Positions 13,216 to 24,994 of a stretch of 64,000 nt of DNA are shown here, piece after piece. The stretch spans positions 124,001 to 188,000 of the forward strand of contig NW_001798985.1 in the NCBI RefSeq assembly GCF_000165425.1, in the 5' to 3' direction. The notes beneath the pieces are model-generated. The model was not told where the DNA came from. It saw only the letters and a program-made list of their open reading frames with translations, and did not search any database. Position numbers and translations under genes: made by a program. Every line of letters begins with the position of its first letter. Position 1 is the first letter of the stretch. The stretch is from Paramecium tetraurelia (Eukaryota; Ciliophora; Oligohymenophorea; Peniculida; Parameciidae).

Positions 13216-13435
13216 AATTAATTTTAATGATCCAAACTTTCAAGTTCAAGTCAAATATACATAAAAATTCAAAAGAAATTATCAGATTTTGTTTAATTAA
13301 AACTATATTAGAAGTTAATGAACATGAAACTAAAAAATCATCATTTTTTGATCAATTAAATTTGAAAGTCTTGATTATTTCATTGCTTCTCTATGCTTCC
13401 TCAAAATCTTTTTATGAATCTTATTAGATTGATTT

Positions 13436-14619
13436 TCATTTATTTTTCATATGGAACTCTATCTTTCTTGACAAGACTTCTAACAAAACCTTTTTATAAA
13501 TTTCTCTAGCAAATCTCCAACAATTATAAGCATAACCACTATTAACCCAATTATTATTAAAAACTATTTCTACTGATGCAAGAATTTCACCAAAAATTGA
13601 CTTATTCAAAACAATGTAAATTCATAGATGAAATTATATCCATAAGTACCCAAAGATTTTGGAGATGCTTTCCATTAAAATCTATGCTCAGGTATAATTA
13701 TTAATTAGAAAGAGCTAGGACCCTTGTTTATTACTAGTTCATTCAAAAATTGATTATTCATTCCTAATATTCGACTATCTGTTAAAGCCTTTTGAAATTT
13801 CTAGTGATCTGCTGCATAAAATTAAACTACCGATACAAAATCTGACTCCAAAATTAAATGAGAGTAGTGCATTTGTTCAAATTCTTTATAGCATATGTAT
13901 TTTGAAACAATGAGTATGAACAACAACAAAATATATTAGAATGAACTTATTTATTATAAATAATAAAACAATATGCGGAATAAAGTGTTTACGTATGAAT
14001 TGGATATATATTAAATTTTATTTAATTGTCATTATATTTATCAATTTCAAAGATTGTGAACATTTTTTTTCATTATCTCTTAATATTATGAATAATTCGC
14101 ATTCCAATTTTGTAACAATTAAGGAGATGACACCTTACAAATTTCAGCAATGCTTTCTACATTCGATTCATTAACATCTTTATATGCTGATTCCATTAAG
14201 TGAGCCAAGAGCACATCTTTTATTGAAATGCCGCTCACGTCTTGAGTGGTTATTTCTACATTTAGTTTGTTATAAACATTAATCCATTTGGGGTAATCTA
14301 TATAAAAACGAAAAGTTACGATTCATCTAATCGGCCATATGTGAAACTGTATTCATAAAAACAAATGCTTATTTGAATGTTTCGAATTTGTACTCTTTTG
14401 ATAAAGACTTTGAACTCTAGAACTATAATTAAAGTTTCATACAATTTTCCAACTTTTCTCCAAACAGTGGATTTAGAGAGAGAGCTTAACATCGGTGTCA
14501 TCCAATTTGGAAGGAACAATGGAAGCTACATCCTTTAGATCTTTAATGAATAATTTAATAAAGTCTAGATTGGCTGCTTTGTTAAGAGTGAATCTTTATT
14601 TTGAGAGATGATGAAGCAT
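13436..14619 (-). CDS. Unknown protein, frame interrupted
   Basis: Several clearly coding segments lie on this strand. The start MLHHLSKQRFTLNKAAN is at 14619. KEYKFETFKQAFVFYEYSF and YPKWINVYNKLNVEITT lie in the middle, and SIFGEILASVEIVFNNNWV near the end, before TGA 13438-13436. A 20-nt intron near 14420 works cleanly. Two other junctions (near 14290 and 13608) cannot be joined with any GT...AG intron I could find; the latter sits on a TTTT run where a one-base change would restore the frame. This is either a sequence error or a decaying gene. Family not recognised. Confidence 0.4.
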
Positions 14620-14861
14620 AATAAATGTTAACTTAATTAATAAGATTTATAATCAAAATGCTAATTTATACAAACGATCAGTCATCATTTACCTCTAAAT
14701 TGAACTATTTGTGATGACTTAAGACATTTATTCTGGTTGTATTACATCTCCTTATAAATGTTCTTAAAATACATTTACCCAAATGCATGTAAAATTTAAA
14801 TGATTTCCATTAAATTAACAAGATAACTTGCTAACACTTAAATAAAAATTATTTAAAAAAT

Positions 14862-15891
14862 ATGTACTAAACCGACCCCAGATAACAACAGCCTTTCCAA
14901 TAAAACAACATCTACTAGAGTTCACCTATTTAGAGTCAATATGTATGAAGAAGATGCAAATTCTTATATTAGCTTTCATCACCAGGAATAGCCAAACAAT
15001 ATCAGCAATCACCTCAAAATCCAATAATTCAATCACCACAAACCTATTAGCCACAATAATAATTTGTATTACTAATCTATTTATTCCAAGGGCTCCCAGT
15101 ATTAGATCCCCTCTTCTTAGCAATTTCTGTAGCAACCATAATTAAGACAGCCGCAACTATAGTCCAATCAAATTTTACCTGTAACTTCATAAGCATTCGG
15201 TCCAGTACAACCTTAAAGTCCTATTACTGTCAGACCATCCTATTAGCAAATGAATTTCTAAGTTGCTCCCCCTGTTCAGCAAGTTGTCGTTCAATAACCA
15301 GTGGTACAATAATTTAACGATAATTTCATTAGACTGTTCAACCACAAACTTAAGTTTAAGAATTCAGACATGTTGAGAGACCTTTATAAGTTATCACTGT
15401 CGATGGTAATTATATTTTTGAGTATTTTCTTAGAAATCGAAGCACCATGGAGATTGAAGTGTGCCACCTTAGAGAGACAGATTTTGGAATTGTAAATTTA
15501 AATTAGAAAGAACAATGGGACTATTGTTGAAGAAACAGTTTAAGAAATCTAAGACGACACCAAAGTGAAAAATTTGGAGCTTTAAAAATTGGAATTAGAA
15601 TAAAAAATACATGATGATGAATAATTTATGAATGAATTAAGAATGAGACTTGAGGAATTGAGACAAGAATATGAAGTCATCATTACTGAAAAAGTTACCT
15701 ATGCATCAAATGAAGTAGAAACTTGGATGAAAAAATATGGCAATTTAGAAAAGAGTTATGCTGAAAGCAATTAAAAAATTGCAGACTTAAAGAGACAACT
15801 GGCATAAGTTGAAGCTGCTGACAAAGCCATGTAAGATTAAAAGAAATCTGAAGCTCGTTCAGAAGTTCGTAGAAGTTCTAAAATGTATTGA
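14862..15891 (+). CDS. Q/P-rich protein with C-terminal coiled coil
   Basis: The start MYQTDPRQQQPFQQNNIY at 14862 requires introns of about 30, 25, 29 and 28 nt to keep the frame. The N-terminal half is Q/P/Y-rich (QYQQSPQNPIIQSPQTYQPQ). After VITVDEIEAPWRLKCATLE the protein becomes a long charged heptad-like coiled coil (LEQKIHDDEQFMNELRM, RLEELRQEYEVIITEKV), ending SEVRRSSKMY. This is a plausible cytoskeletal or basal-body component, but no family is recognised. Confidence 0.65.
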
Positions 15892-15940
15892 ATTTAACAA
15901 TTTCATTAAACAAGTTAAGATATAAGAATTAAATAAAAAA

Positions 15941-17475
15941 TCACCTTCTATTACAAATCAAGTGATTAACTGCTTGTTATATTGTGCTACTACTTTACAT
16001 CTGTTTAAAATGGAAACTCCTTTCATTCTCTATTCTTATGTCATCAACCTTTAGTAAATCCATCAAATAGCTTTCCAATTCTATTAATTCCTTTAAAAAT
16101 ATAAACAATATTACATTGTCTTTTTTGTTATCTAGATATGGAATGATTGGTATTCCATTGCTCAATTAATAAGCAAATGAATAAGCAGAGTTATCAATCA
16201 AAATTATATCTTCTAAATTTCTATTTAAGGATCTTAAGTCTTTGACATGGCATCCTTTTGAAAGATTTATGCAATCATTTCTATAGAGACGATACTTCAC
16301 TAGTTGTTTGGTTGGATCCAAATAATCTATTATCTAATTTGCATAGTCTTCATTTGAAGCTGTGTAGATCATGATTTCAAAGTGTTTGGACATATTTTAT
16401 AGAAATTGCTGGGTGTAGGGTCGAACACTAATTTCAGCCTAATTTGGAATATCATTTGAATACATTACTTTCACAATAAATCCATTGTTTAAATTAATAT
16501 TTATCTCTAGATCTTTGGGCATTAGACATGATTCATTGCAATGTACTAAGGTTTCATCCAGATCTATAACCAAAGTTTTTTAGCGAGCTTAATGATAATA
16601 CAAATTATATACTTGTTTGTGGTTTGATTTTAGGTAAAATTTAATAAGTTTCAGATTATTTTAACATTTTTGATTTTTAGAGAATTTCATAGGTTTGAAT
16701 AAAATGATTAATGTACATTTATGCCATAAATGTATCGACTTACTCTCCTTTAATTAAGTTAATTAATTTATCAGTATAATAAACATTTCTATTTTTTGGT
16801 TAATTAAAATCTTCAATTCGAATATATTTCATTATTTCTACATCGTTTGATTCTCCTTTAGATTCATGATTTTGTTTTTGATTATCTTACTACTATTTAT
16901 TATTTGTTCCACTCTGTTTTGCTCCTTGCCCTTCTAATTGCAAATCCAAAGCAGTTGGCAAAGAATTATTACTGTCCATCGCAATAGTTGATTATCTAGA
17001 AGTCTTAAATCTTTTGCGGATGAGTTTTCTTCTGATCACCCTCTATTTACTGAAGAAATTATTTGAAAGACAACACTTTTTAGTATTTTAAACTGGGATG
17101 AGATTATCCTCAAGGCTTGGAATTTCTTCAAGGTCTTAAACTTCTGGAATGGCTAATGGTGTAACAGTCTAGATGAGATTAACTAAAATGAAATACTTAT
17201 GAATCATTTTAAGCTTCATGTCCTCTTTGATAGGTCTCTTTGGGACCTGAAATTTAAGTCCCATTTTGTTGAGCTTGTTTCTTAAGCATACTATTGTTAG
17301 TTTATTTGTTGATTTAACATAACTCAGAAGCCTCTTCATTGACTTAACAAAATGTGTCAGACTATATGCAAATAAGTTGAGATGATACTTATTCAATAAA
17401 TTTCATATTATTTTGTGAATAATTCTATGCTTGGACTGTTCTCAAGAAATGTCCCTCTATCTTTTAAGCTATCAT
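15941..17475 (-). CDS. FCP1/SCP-type phosphatase with long N-terminal extension
   Basis: HAD-superfamily Ser/Thr phosphatase of the FCP1/CTD small phosphatase (NLI-interacting factor) class. The catalytic signature DLDETLVHC holds the two essential Asp of DxDxT. The family also shows RPYTQQFLQNMSKHFEIMIY, TASNEDYA, and KDLRSLNRNLEDIILIDNS, all present. The 260-residue N-terminal part is Q/N-rich with basic patches (RKLIRKRFKTSR). Introns of 24-28 nt, including one of 25 nt just before the catalytic block (about 16576-16600), join the extension to the phosphatase. A second family member lies at 44937-45968. Substrate unknown; RNA polymerase II CTD is one possibility. Confidence 0.82.
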
Positions 17476-17694
17476 TTTATTTAATTATTATATTTGTAGA
17501 GTAATATTATAGATTCTAAATACTGACTTTAAAAAAAGGTTCCAGTGTGAGGACTTCTTTGCATTCTAACCATATTTGAAATATAATATAAAAACTTTAA
17601 TAAGTATCGATTCAATTTATATTTTTAATTTTACAATATCGTTTTGCAAATATTTATTGGTTAGCAGAATTTAATAAAAAGTGAAATTTCTTCA

Positions 17695-18021
17695 TCACAC
17701 ACTTGTATTTATGATATTCTCTATTTTCATTTCTTCTGTCATTCTTGTTTTTAAGATTTAAGCCACATACCTCTGAACATACCTCACCCTTCGTTAATCA
17801 TCAAAAATTTTCAACTATCTTAAGTTAAATAATTACTTATTATTTTATTCAAGGAAATATACCAAACTTTCCAAAGTTATCTCCTTTTCTTCATTGCCTT
17901 TCTATTTTAACTTCTCCATAAACAGCTATAATCCATGAACTATATGGAAGCATATCAAACGTTTTAGTGTAAGTTTAATAGACCGATTCTCGAGTCAATT
18001 TCATTAAACTAAATATTCCAT
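17695..18021 (-). CDS. Small basic helical protein
   Basis: A frame of 74 codons from ATG 17919 to TGA 17697-17695 has good coding composition (ITLESLVYFLEQNNKQLF, RYVQRYVAQILKTRMTEEM). The frame stays open upstream; an ATG at 18021 joined through a 21-nt intron would add about 28 residues. No family is recognised. The gene could be an artefact of an AT-rich region, so confidence is limited. Confidence 0.4.
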
Positions 18022-18176
18022 TTTGTAGACTTTACTTAATTTCTTAATTTCATGTAAGATCTAAAGTTCATTACATTAATATTAATTATAAATTTTAAAT
18101 TGTATTCAACTTATTACATCTTATTACATTTAAATTAATGTTGCTTTATATATTTCTCTTTGGGTGTTCTTCCAAA

Positions 18177-18607
18177 ATGCTACGCAATTTCTATGCTGTA
18201 ATATTATTCTTCATTATTTTACTAATGTTTTTTGCAAGTTGTGTATTTTTTTATATATTTTTCATTTTTTAAATAACATTCCATATTTTTAGCCACAAAT
18301 ACAAGTCTCTAAATTTTATTGCAACTCTGATGCTTATAGCCAAGCAAATTATGAATTAAGATTTTTCCTGAGATTTAATTACTTTTACTTCTCTATAAGA
18401 ATTGTTTATGGTTATGATATTCTCACAATATATTTTAGGCAAGGAAATAGTTTTAATAAAATCAAAAGCAATATATCACTGATGATTAGATAAATAGTTA
18501 GAAACGTTAATTAACAACAGTCAAATTAATATAAAAAAATATATTAATTAATGAAAATTCTCATCGATAAAGAGTAGCAAAATACTTTATTTTATTTTAT
18601 GATTTGA
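18177..18607 (+). CDS. Doubtful membrane or secreted protein
   Basis: A hydrophobic start (MLRNFYAVILFFIILLMFF) resembles a signal peptide or TM helix, and a second open frame follows (KFYCNSDAYSQANYELRFF, then a K/Q-rich end at TGA 18605-18607). Joining them needs an unusually long 50-nt intron. The region is very AT-rich, so this may be a pseudogene or chance frame. Confidence 0.25.
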
Positions 18608-19007
18608 AAGGTTGTCAGCTTGAATATCAAATCTCTATTTAAAAGACCTAATGGAAAATGAAACTAAACACCTAACTCATATATTAATTTGAATATTCAT
18701 TCCATTTCATCACTAAATTCAATTTGAATACATCTTAATTCTAGCAGAAAATGCTTAATTTATTCATATTATATCTGAAATAGTATAAATATTTAGCTAT
18801 ATAATTGATCTTATTAAATCATTGTTGTACTATTGATAAAATATTGATGAATAGAATGAATTCAATATGTATTGGATGTCTGATTATATCAAGACATCTA
18901 GATTATTTGTATTCTTTCTCATTTCTAATGTATTTTCACTTTTATTGACTGTTCTGTATGTATAGCACAGCTTTATTTTAAAAAATTTAAAGATTTTTTT
19001 TTAATTT
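18608..19007. other. Intergenic region upstream of eL31
   Basis: About 400 AT-rich bp with no supported gene. It contains an inverted repeat at 18875-18898 and, just before the eL31 ATG, T-rich runs. Confidence 0.45.
18875..18898. repeat. Inverted repeat, 7-bp arms
   Basis: GATGTCT at 18875-18881 is the exact reverse complement of AGACATC at 18892-18898, separated by 10 nt. It lies about 110 bp upstream of the eL31 start. It could form a small hairpin or be a dyad-symmetric binding site; chance is also possible in AT-rich DNA. Confidence 0.4.
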
Positions 19008-19421
19008 ATGGGCAAAAAGGAAAAAGGAAAGCCAAATCAATTGGGTGAAGTCAGCAGAGATTATACTATTAATCTTCATAAAGCTGTTCACAAGGAGACA
19101 TTCAAGAGAAAGGCTCCACGTGCAGTCAGTCATATAGTCAGATTTGGTAAATAAATTGAATTAATGGGATAGCTCAAAAGAATATGTTGACAGAGGATGT
19201 CAGAGTTGATCCATAATTGAATGAAGCAGTATGGGCTAGAGGAATTAGAAATTTACCAAGAAGAATCAGAGTTAGGTAGTGTGATTAACATTATTGTTTG
19301 CAGACTTTAAAGAAAGAAGAAGGAAGAAGATGATGGAAAAGGAAAGTACTATACTCTTGCTTAGTACGTGCCAGTTGATTCATTTGATAACCTCAAGACA
19401 GAAATCACAAAAGCATAATGA
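19008..19421 (+). CDS. 60S ribosomal protein eL31
   Basis: Ribosomal large-subunit protein of the L31e family. The protein starts MGKKEKGKPN and carries SRDYTINLHKAVHKETFKRK, KAPRAVSHIVRFAQK, DVRVDPQLNEAVWARGIRN and LPRRIRVRL, which are family hallmarks. It ends YVPVDSFDNLKTEITKAQ. Introns of 26 nt (near 19147) and 28 nt (near 19276) are removed. Length of about 119 residues is normal. It shares no neighbour of related function. Confidence 0.95.
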
Positions 19422-19966
19422 TTCCAATATTGTACAATACAATATATAAATACATTATTTTATTTTTAATTAAAATTGTTCTTAGATTTATATTCAAATC
19501 AAAGATAAAGGGAGAGAGAGAGATTGAAGGCAGTGAGATTCTATTAAGAGAATAAAAGAATAATTGTTTTTCATTTGTATTAATTTTATTATATTTAACA
19601 TATTGAATACTTAATCTAGAGTCTTAATTCCCATAATTCAAGTTATAATGTTATACTATCTTCAATAATTGAGATTATAAACAATTAGATGGTATTTGAA
19701 AGAGGTATGCTCTAATTAATTAAAAATGCAAAAAAAGTGAAATAACGATGAAGTTCGTTTTATTTTATTAAAATGGATTTTTATAATGAGATATATTTCG
19801 TTATATATAAAGAATATGTGATTTTAATGTAATTACAATAAGTGTATAGTAATGTGTAGTATAGTATTGTTGTTTGAGTATTGTAATAATTTTAATTGAA
19901 TTCCAAAAAGTGAGGTTAATGAATGATTCAAAATATATAATTTGTTTTATGTTGATTTAATATATT
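19422..19966. other. AT-rich intergenic region
   Basis: About 545 bp between the convergent eL31 and PX genes. It contains a short GA run near 19510 and TA-rich stretches; no gene, RNA or repeat is supported. Confidence 0.5.
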
Positions 19967-20474
19967 TCATGCATCTAGATTGAACAATTTCACAGCAGCA
20001 GGGTCGTTGATCATAAATGCTGCTTTTTAGGTTTGGCGTACGAATTCTCGTACGGTATTTTCACTCCTTCCCAATTTAAACAATGCCTATTATAAATTAA
20101 ATGAATAAGTATACTTTCAAATAGGAATCAAGTTATTTTCCTCTTTTTTCAATGAAATCATTGTCGAGATTTCCAAAAAGTCTTTTTTCTGGAAATTTTG
20201 GTAAATTGGATTTGAGATTCTTTGATAACTTTGAACTCAAACTTTCCAAAAGGCTATATCGAGTTTAAAAAATCCAGAAAAGAGTTCCTTTCTATATTTT
20301 AATTTCATAGACAGTGAAATTATTCTGAACAACTTTGGTGTTGATAATCTCGATTTCAAAGTCGTTATTCTAGAAAAATGTTTAAAATAATAGATTTACT
20401 TCTACTGTCAATTGGGTTTTGGCTTTGATGGGTCGTCTCTTGTTTAGGAAGGAGAGAATAGGTAATTCTGCCAT
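19967..20474 (-). CDS. PX-domain protein (sorting-nexin-like)
   Basis: Phosphoinositide-binding PX domain, likely on endosomal membranes. Spliced length is about 150 residues. It begins MAELPILSFLNKRRPIKA, followed by NNFTVYEIKIQKGTLFWIF, TRYSLLESLSSKLSKN, LPKFPEKRLFGNLDNDFIEK and RGKQLDSYLKALF. The RYS motif and the LPxFPxKxLFGN motif with the following FIEKR are classic PX elements for lipid binding. Two introns of 30 and 28 nt are needed. No BAR domain follows, so it is a PX-only protein. The stop is at 19969-19967. Confidence 0.85.
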
Positions 20475-20650
20475 CTATTCATCGATCAAGGATTATTGAG
20501 ATGATTATAATAAAGCAAACTATTAATTTTGGTTGGACATTGTTGTTTTTGATGAAACAAAAGGGGTTGGGGAAAGTTAAACAGGTCTTAACTTATTTTA
20601 ATTAATGTAATTGAGTCTCTTTTAAATGCTTCTTTAATTATAAAATTTTA

Positions 20651-22152
20651 ATGAACCAAAAGAAAAAAAGAAGAGTTTTTTCTTTTCAAATTAAAAATTT
20701 GGCAGGCACATTATCAGAATTGTTTGATAGTTAACAGACTACAAGTAGAAAATAAAACGAATAACCCAATATCAAGACATTACTGGGTTTCAATGAAATC
20801 GATTAATTCTATTCGCCAAAGGAATCTGGATCAACTACACAGAGATCTATTCCAAGGTTTCGTAAGAATTCAATCAGTCCCAAGCATTCTTACATCTATT
20901 CTAGGAAAACAATTCAAACCCCTTTGACAATACGGTCATCATTAGTAATGCTTAATCAATTTGAATAACAATTTGGTGATAGTATTCAAGCTAATGATCA
21001 AGTTGGAGCTATAGAAAGTAACTAACATTTTTGATAAGGTCTACTAAATATGATGGTAATTGCAGTTGAATAAGATAACATAACTTTACTCATAACATTT
21101 ATGCGTCTGAGTGCATTAACATTTATTTCTTTTTAAGAATGGACCAAGGCACTCCTTTTTTTATAACATTGTAAATTTCTAAGTGAATTCACCAGATAGT
21201 TGGATGTAATTTAATGGACATTTCTTCAGATAGGAATTTTGTGTAAATATGTCAAGAAATATGATCTGGGTAAAATATTCATAAAGAAAGTAATACTTCA
21301 TAATTATATATATAGTCATTAGAATATGCATGGCACCTGAAAGATATCGATTAAGAGATAATCTGTTATGAGGAACTTGGAAAATTATGCTTTCTCAATT
21401 ACGAATTAAAAACAGCTAAATCTTTACATGATAAAAGTATGAAAGGAACAGTTGAGAAAGAAAAGTCTGCCATGAAAATGGTCTCATAAAAAGGAATGCA
21501 ATAAATCATAAAGATGTTGCCATAAGAAGAGAAGAGAATGGGGTTACACATTTTTTCTAAAGCTGTAAGTTTTCCCATCAAATTAATTCAATGTTAAAAT
21601 CCTCTCTATTATTAAAGACGATAAGTGAAAAATCAATATATGATATCACATAATTTAGAATGCATACCAAACTAAAGAGTTATTGAAATTGATATTTCAT
21701 TGGATGAGATGTTATAATAATTTCTTAAAGGAAAGAATTTTGCCTTTGAAATTCCCATACCAATCTCTGTGGCCGATGAGTATGAAAATATAAGACAGTA
21801 AAGTTCTACACCAAAAATATAGTAATTAAAGCAAACTTAGGCAGCTACCTTAATTAAATTATCCACTTTAAAGTTGCATCCAACTTCAAACAAATAACCA
21901 ATAATTAGATTAAATGATTTTTAGAAGAAACTTCCATTGGAGGAAATGATTAGATAACGTTTGGAGATGAAATTTGAAACTCATACAACTTCTACGGAAA
22001 CAATTAGGAACAGAAAATTCTCCAGTAATTTAGAATTAATCAGATTAACACATGAGAGAGATGGAATTGCTTTGAGTGTAGAACATTAAAAGCGAGGCTT
22101 AATTAAATACGCCTAGAAATTACTGAATCAATAATAAATTACTTTCCTATGA
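20651..22152 (+). CDS. Unknown, probably TPR/helical-repeat protein
   Basis: Starts MNQKKKRRVFSFQIKNLAG. After a basic S-rich N-terminus comes an all-helical part (LSALTFISFQEWTKALLFL, LQIGILCKYVKKYDLGK, ICYEELGKLCFLNYEL) whose spacing recalls TPR motifs. Two introns (21 nt near 21017 and about 26 nt near 21289) are needed. The frame stops at TGA 22150-22152, but a strongly coding frame in another phase follows immediately (next entry), suggesting that the real protein is longer and that a one-base length difference occurs near 22137. Confidence 0.65.
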
Positions 22153-22501
22153 TTAAAAGTGTTGTTTTAATGATATATAATATTTATTCATTTTATAATA
22201 AATCAAGACCTCCAACTGTTATGATTTTTTGCTAAGGAATAATTAAGAATTCTATGCAAGGATTAATTAGATTCAGATAAAATTGAAGTTCTTAAAGATT
22301 TGCTACATTCTTAGTCATTCAGATTAAAATCTGACTGTTTTGATTAAATTTGAATTAATCCTTGAATCATAAGAATCTGCCTGTATAGAGTGGGTTATTA
22401 TTATGAAAGACAACAACATATTCGAATTATTACATTATAAAGATTAAATGTACATGATTTTATTATATTTTTTCAATAGCCTAACTTCTCTAACTCTGAG
22501 T
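22127..22501 (+). pseudogene. Frameshifted continuation of the preceding gene
   Basis: An open frame of about 120 codons with clear coding composition (NCYDFLLRNNQEFYARI, ESQESACIEWVIIMKDNN, FELLHYKDQ) runs in a different phase from the upstream gene and has no ATG of its own. Dropping one A from the AAA near 22137 would make it continuous with the upstream protein. It overlaps the end of uL13 by about 29 bp if it really reaches TGA 22499-22501. Either a base-calling error or a truncated gene. Confidence 0.45.
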
Positions 22502-23123
22502 TGATTGTAGCGAGTTCTTTAGCTCCGATGGCCTTTCTTCTGAGGTTTTCTTTGCTAATCTTTCTCTTGTAATAGGCAGCACCTCTAATTGAAGTGTTAA
22601 AAATGCACGATACCTTTGCTTTCTCTTCTCTTCAAGTCTGTTAACAACAGCTTATGAATTCCATCCGACTGAGGCACATAAATCACCTAATGAGCAGAAG
22701 GGTCTGTGATTCTTGAGTCTGATCAATTTGAGAGCATCTGGAACAACTTATCTCTTTCTTGTGTCATAGGGAGGGGGGACTCCTTCAAAGATCTTTAATC
22801 TTTCTAAAGCAGCTGCTCCTCTTTTTGATTTATATTGAAGCATTCCTCTGACTACTTTCCAAAAACATCTTGATGGAGTTCTGTAATGTTTGTATCCTCT
22901 TCTTGGATTGAAGGCCATTCTCTTATTGAGATATTCTTCAAAAATGACTCTATTTCTGAAGAGGGAACCTGCTTTAGTAACAACATCATACCTGATTGTT
23001 GAATCAACTCAGTTCTGACTACAACAATCCTTTAGCCCCTTTACAATTGACTTGGCAAATGTAAGAAGCCAATCGACCCAACAAATGTCCCTTGCCATCA
23101 ATCACGATTTCTTTCTCAAACAT
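22473..23123 (-). CDS. 60S ribosomal protein uL13 (RPL13A), frame disturbed
   Basis: The protein starts MFEKEIVIDGKGHLLGRLAS and continues RNRVIFEEYLNKRMAFNPRR, TPSRCFWKVVRGMLQYKSKR, RLKIFEGVPPPYDTRKR and ends SELEKLGY, which is unmistakable uL13. Introns of 23 and 29 nt are clean. Between RLASYI and the segment that should read IVVVR, however, two single-base frame changes are needed (near 23057 and 23029). Alternatively, a 26-nt intron there would delete the conserved VVVR stretch. It converges on the upstream + strand gene. Confidence 0.88.
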
Positions 23124-23294
23124 TAAATTTTAAATAAATTTTCAAATCATTTCATCCATTCCATTAGCCAATATTTAATATCATCAAATATATTTATAAA
23201 ACACACCCATATATAAATAAGAAAATTATAAAAAGAACTTTATTTTGATCCCAATACAGATCTAACATATTGTAATTAAAATCAATAAATTTTA

Positions 23295-24864
23295 TCATAA
23301 AATTTAAGTGGAATTAGTACTGCCAGTCACTCCATGATCATTGTATTCATAATCCTTGAACATATCTTGAATAGAATCCCTTCTCAAAGCACTAGCATTT
23401 TCTTATATCAAAGCATCCTGAGAGTCATGATCCGATGAAATCTGCCTCTTGAAATCCAGATCCTCAGAATAAGCCAACTCCACAAAAGGTGAAGGCATAG
23501 TCTTATCAATCAGACTCTACCAATTTAGATTTTAAAACCAAGGATGTTTCATAATTGCCTAAATCCCATCAAATCCTAATCTACTTTATTGTTTCCTTTG
23601 CAACAACTACCCATAAGAATATCCATTTACTTAATTGCAAATATCTGCACTTTCATTACTCCAACCATCTTATCTTTTGATAGTAACTTACTTAGTTAAC
23701 ATCATCTCTTTGATTTCCTTACGAGATCTACCAACATAAGGTCTTCTCCCAAGCATGAATTCGTGTATCATGACTCCCAAGGCAAAATGATCAACCCCTA
23801 TTCCATGATTCTGTCTACACATTACTTCTGGGGCTATCTGACTTAATATAATTACTAACCCATATATCCTGGAGTGCCACTTGTTTCTTAACTATTCTCT
23901 GGCTTTAACACTCTTGCTATCCCAAAATCAGTTAATCTTGGATAGCCCTTCTTGTCAAATACTACATTCTCAGGTTTAAGATCTCGATGTATAATGTTAT
24001 TGTTCTGCAAGTACTCCAAACTCAATAATAAACAAGCAATTATGAACTCTACATTAGGATAATCTCTTTACTTGTTTGCCATTCAGTGAAACGACGACTA
24101 ACTCCAATATGATATCTTAGATCTCCTCCTGTTAAGAGATCCATCACTAAGTAAAGGTGATCTCGATCTTAAAATGCAAAGTGAATGTTGGCAATGAAAG
24201 AATGTCTTAGTTTACTGAGGAGTATCCTTTCATTAATAACTGAGTGGACAGACTTCTTTGATAAGATTCTCAATTAACGTATTAAAATACTTGGCTTTAC
24301 TCATCTCTTTCATTGCATATTGCTTTCTAGTCTTACAAAGTTCCACTCTCCACACTTTCCCAAATCCTCCTTTCCCAAGCACAAACAGGAATTTAAAACA
24401 ACCTTTGTTTAGATCTTCTCGAATTAGAGAATGCTGATGCAACAACCTCTCAGGTGTTTAAATCGCCTATTTTTTAGCTACACTCTCATTGATCTTTCTC
24501 TTCAAGGCTTTTTACTAATTAAGTTACATAAACTCACTAATATTTGTTCATTGAAGATCTACATCTAAATCTAATATTTTGGACTTTGAGGTACTGAAGG
24601 TACTTAAGGAGGACTTACACTTAGCATTCTCTATTCTACACGACTCATATTCCGAGTCCTCCACTAAGGAGAAACGGGTGGTGATACAGGAACTGGAACC
24701 TACTGCCCACTAGACATTTTGAATGAGGGCAATTTGGATGGTCTTTGCTGTCTTTGTCGAGTGCTCACAGGACTTTTGAACAGTTATTGGTAATTATGAG
24801 GTTCAATAAAGTTTTAGTGAATTGGGAGCATCTCCTTTATATTTCTGCGAGGTCCTAAATTCAT
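23295..24864 (-). CDS. AGC-type protein kinase
   Basis: Serine/threonine kinase of the AGC group (PKA/PKG/S6K-like). The N-terminal 150 residues are P/Q/S-rich. The kinase domain shows the Gly loop LGKGGFGKVW, the ATP lysine in YAMKEMSK, VINERILLSKLRHSFIA, catalytic HRDLKPENVVF, DFGIARV, and the activation segment TSGTPGYMAPEVM. The tail FKDYEYN resembles the AGC C-terminal hydrophobic motif. Introns of 22-26 nt occur, for example near 23844 and 24076. One junction near 24255 (between ENLIK and KSVHSVINE) is off by one base and has no usable intron. Regulation by a phosphoinositide-dependent kinase is inferred from the motif only. Confidence 0.88.
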
Positions 24865-24994
24865 TATTAAAATTATTATATCAAAATATAGGACAATAGT
24901 TTGTTGTTAAATCCAAATAAACTCTTTGAGTGGCGAGGTGGTTCAACAACAGTTTATAATTGACCAATAATATCAATATAAAATAAATTAGAAA

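Noticed and set aside
13941..14174. Plus-strand hydrophobic frame (MNLFIINNKTICGIKC)
   Set aside because: It is a shadow of the minus-strand gene segments and its hydrophobic composition is expected of AT-rich DNA; no homology recognised.
14945..15145. Plus-strand frame starting MKKMQILILAF
   Set aside because: It is another phase across the Q/P-rich exon of the gene at 14862-15891, whose in-phase introns are clean.
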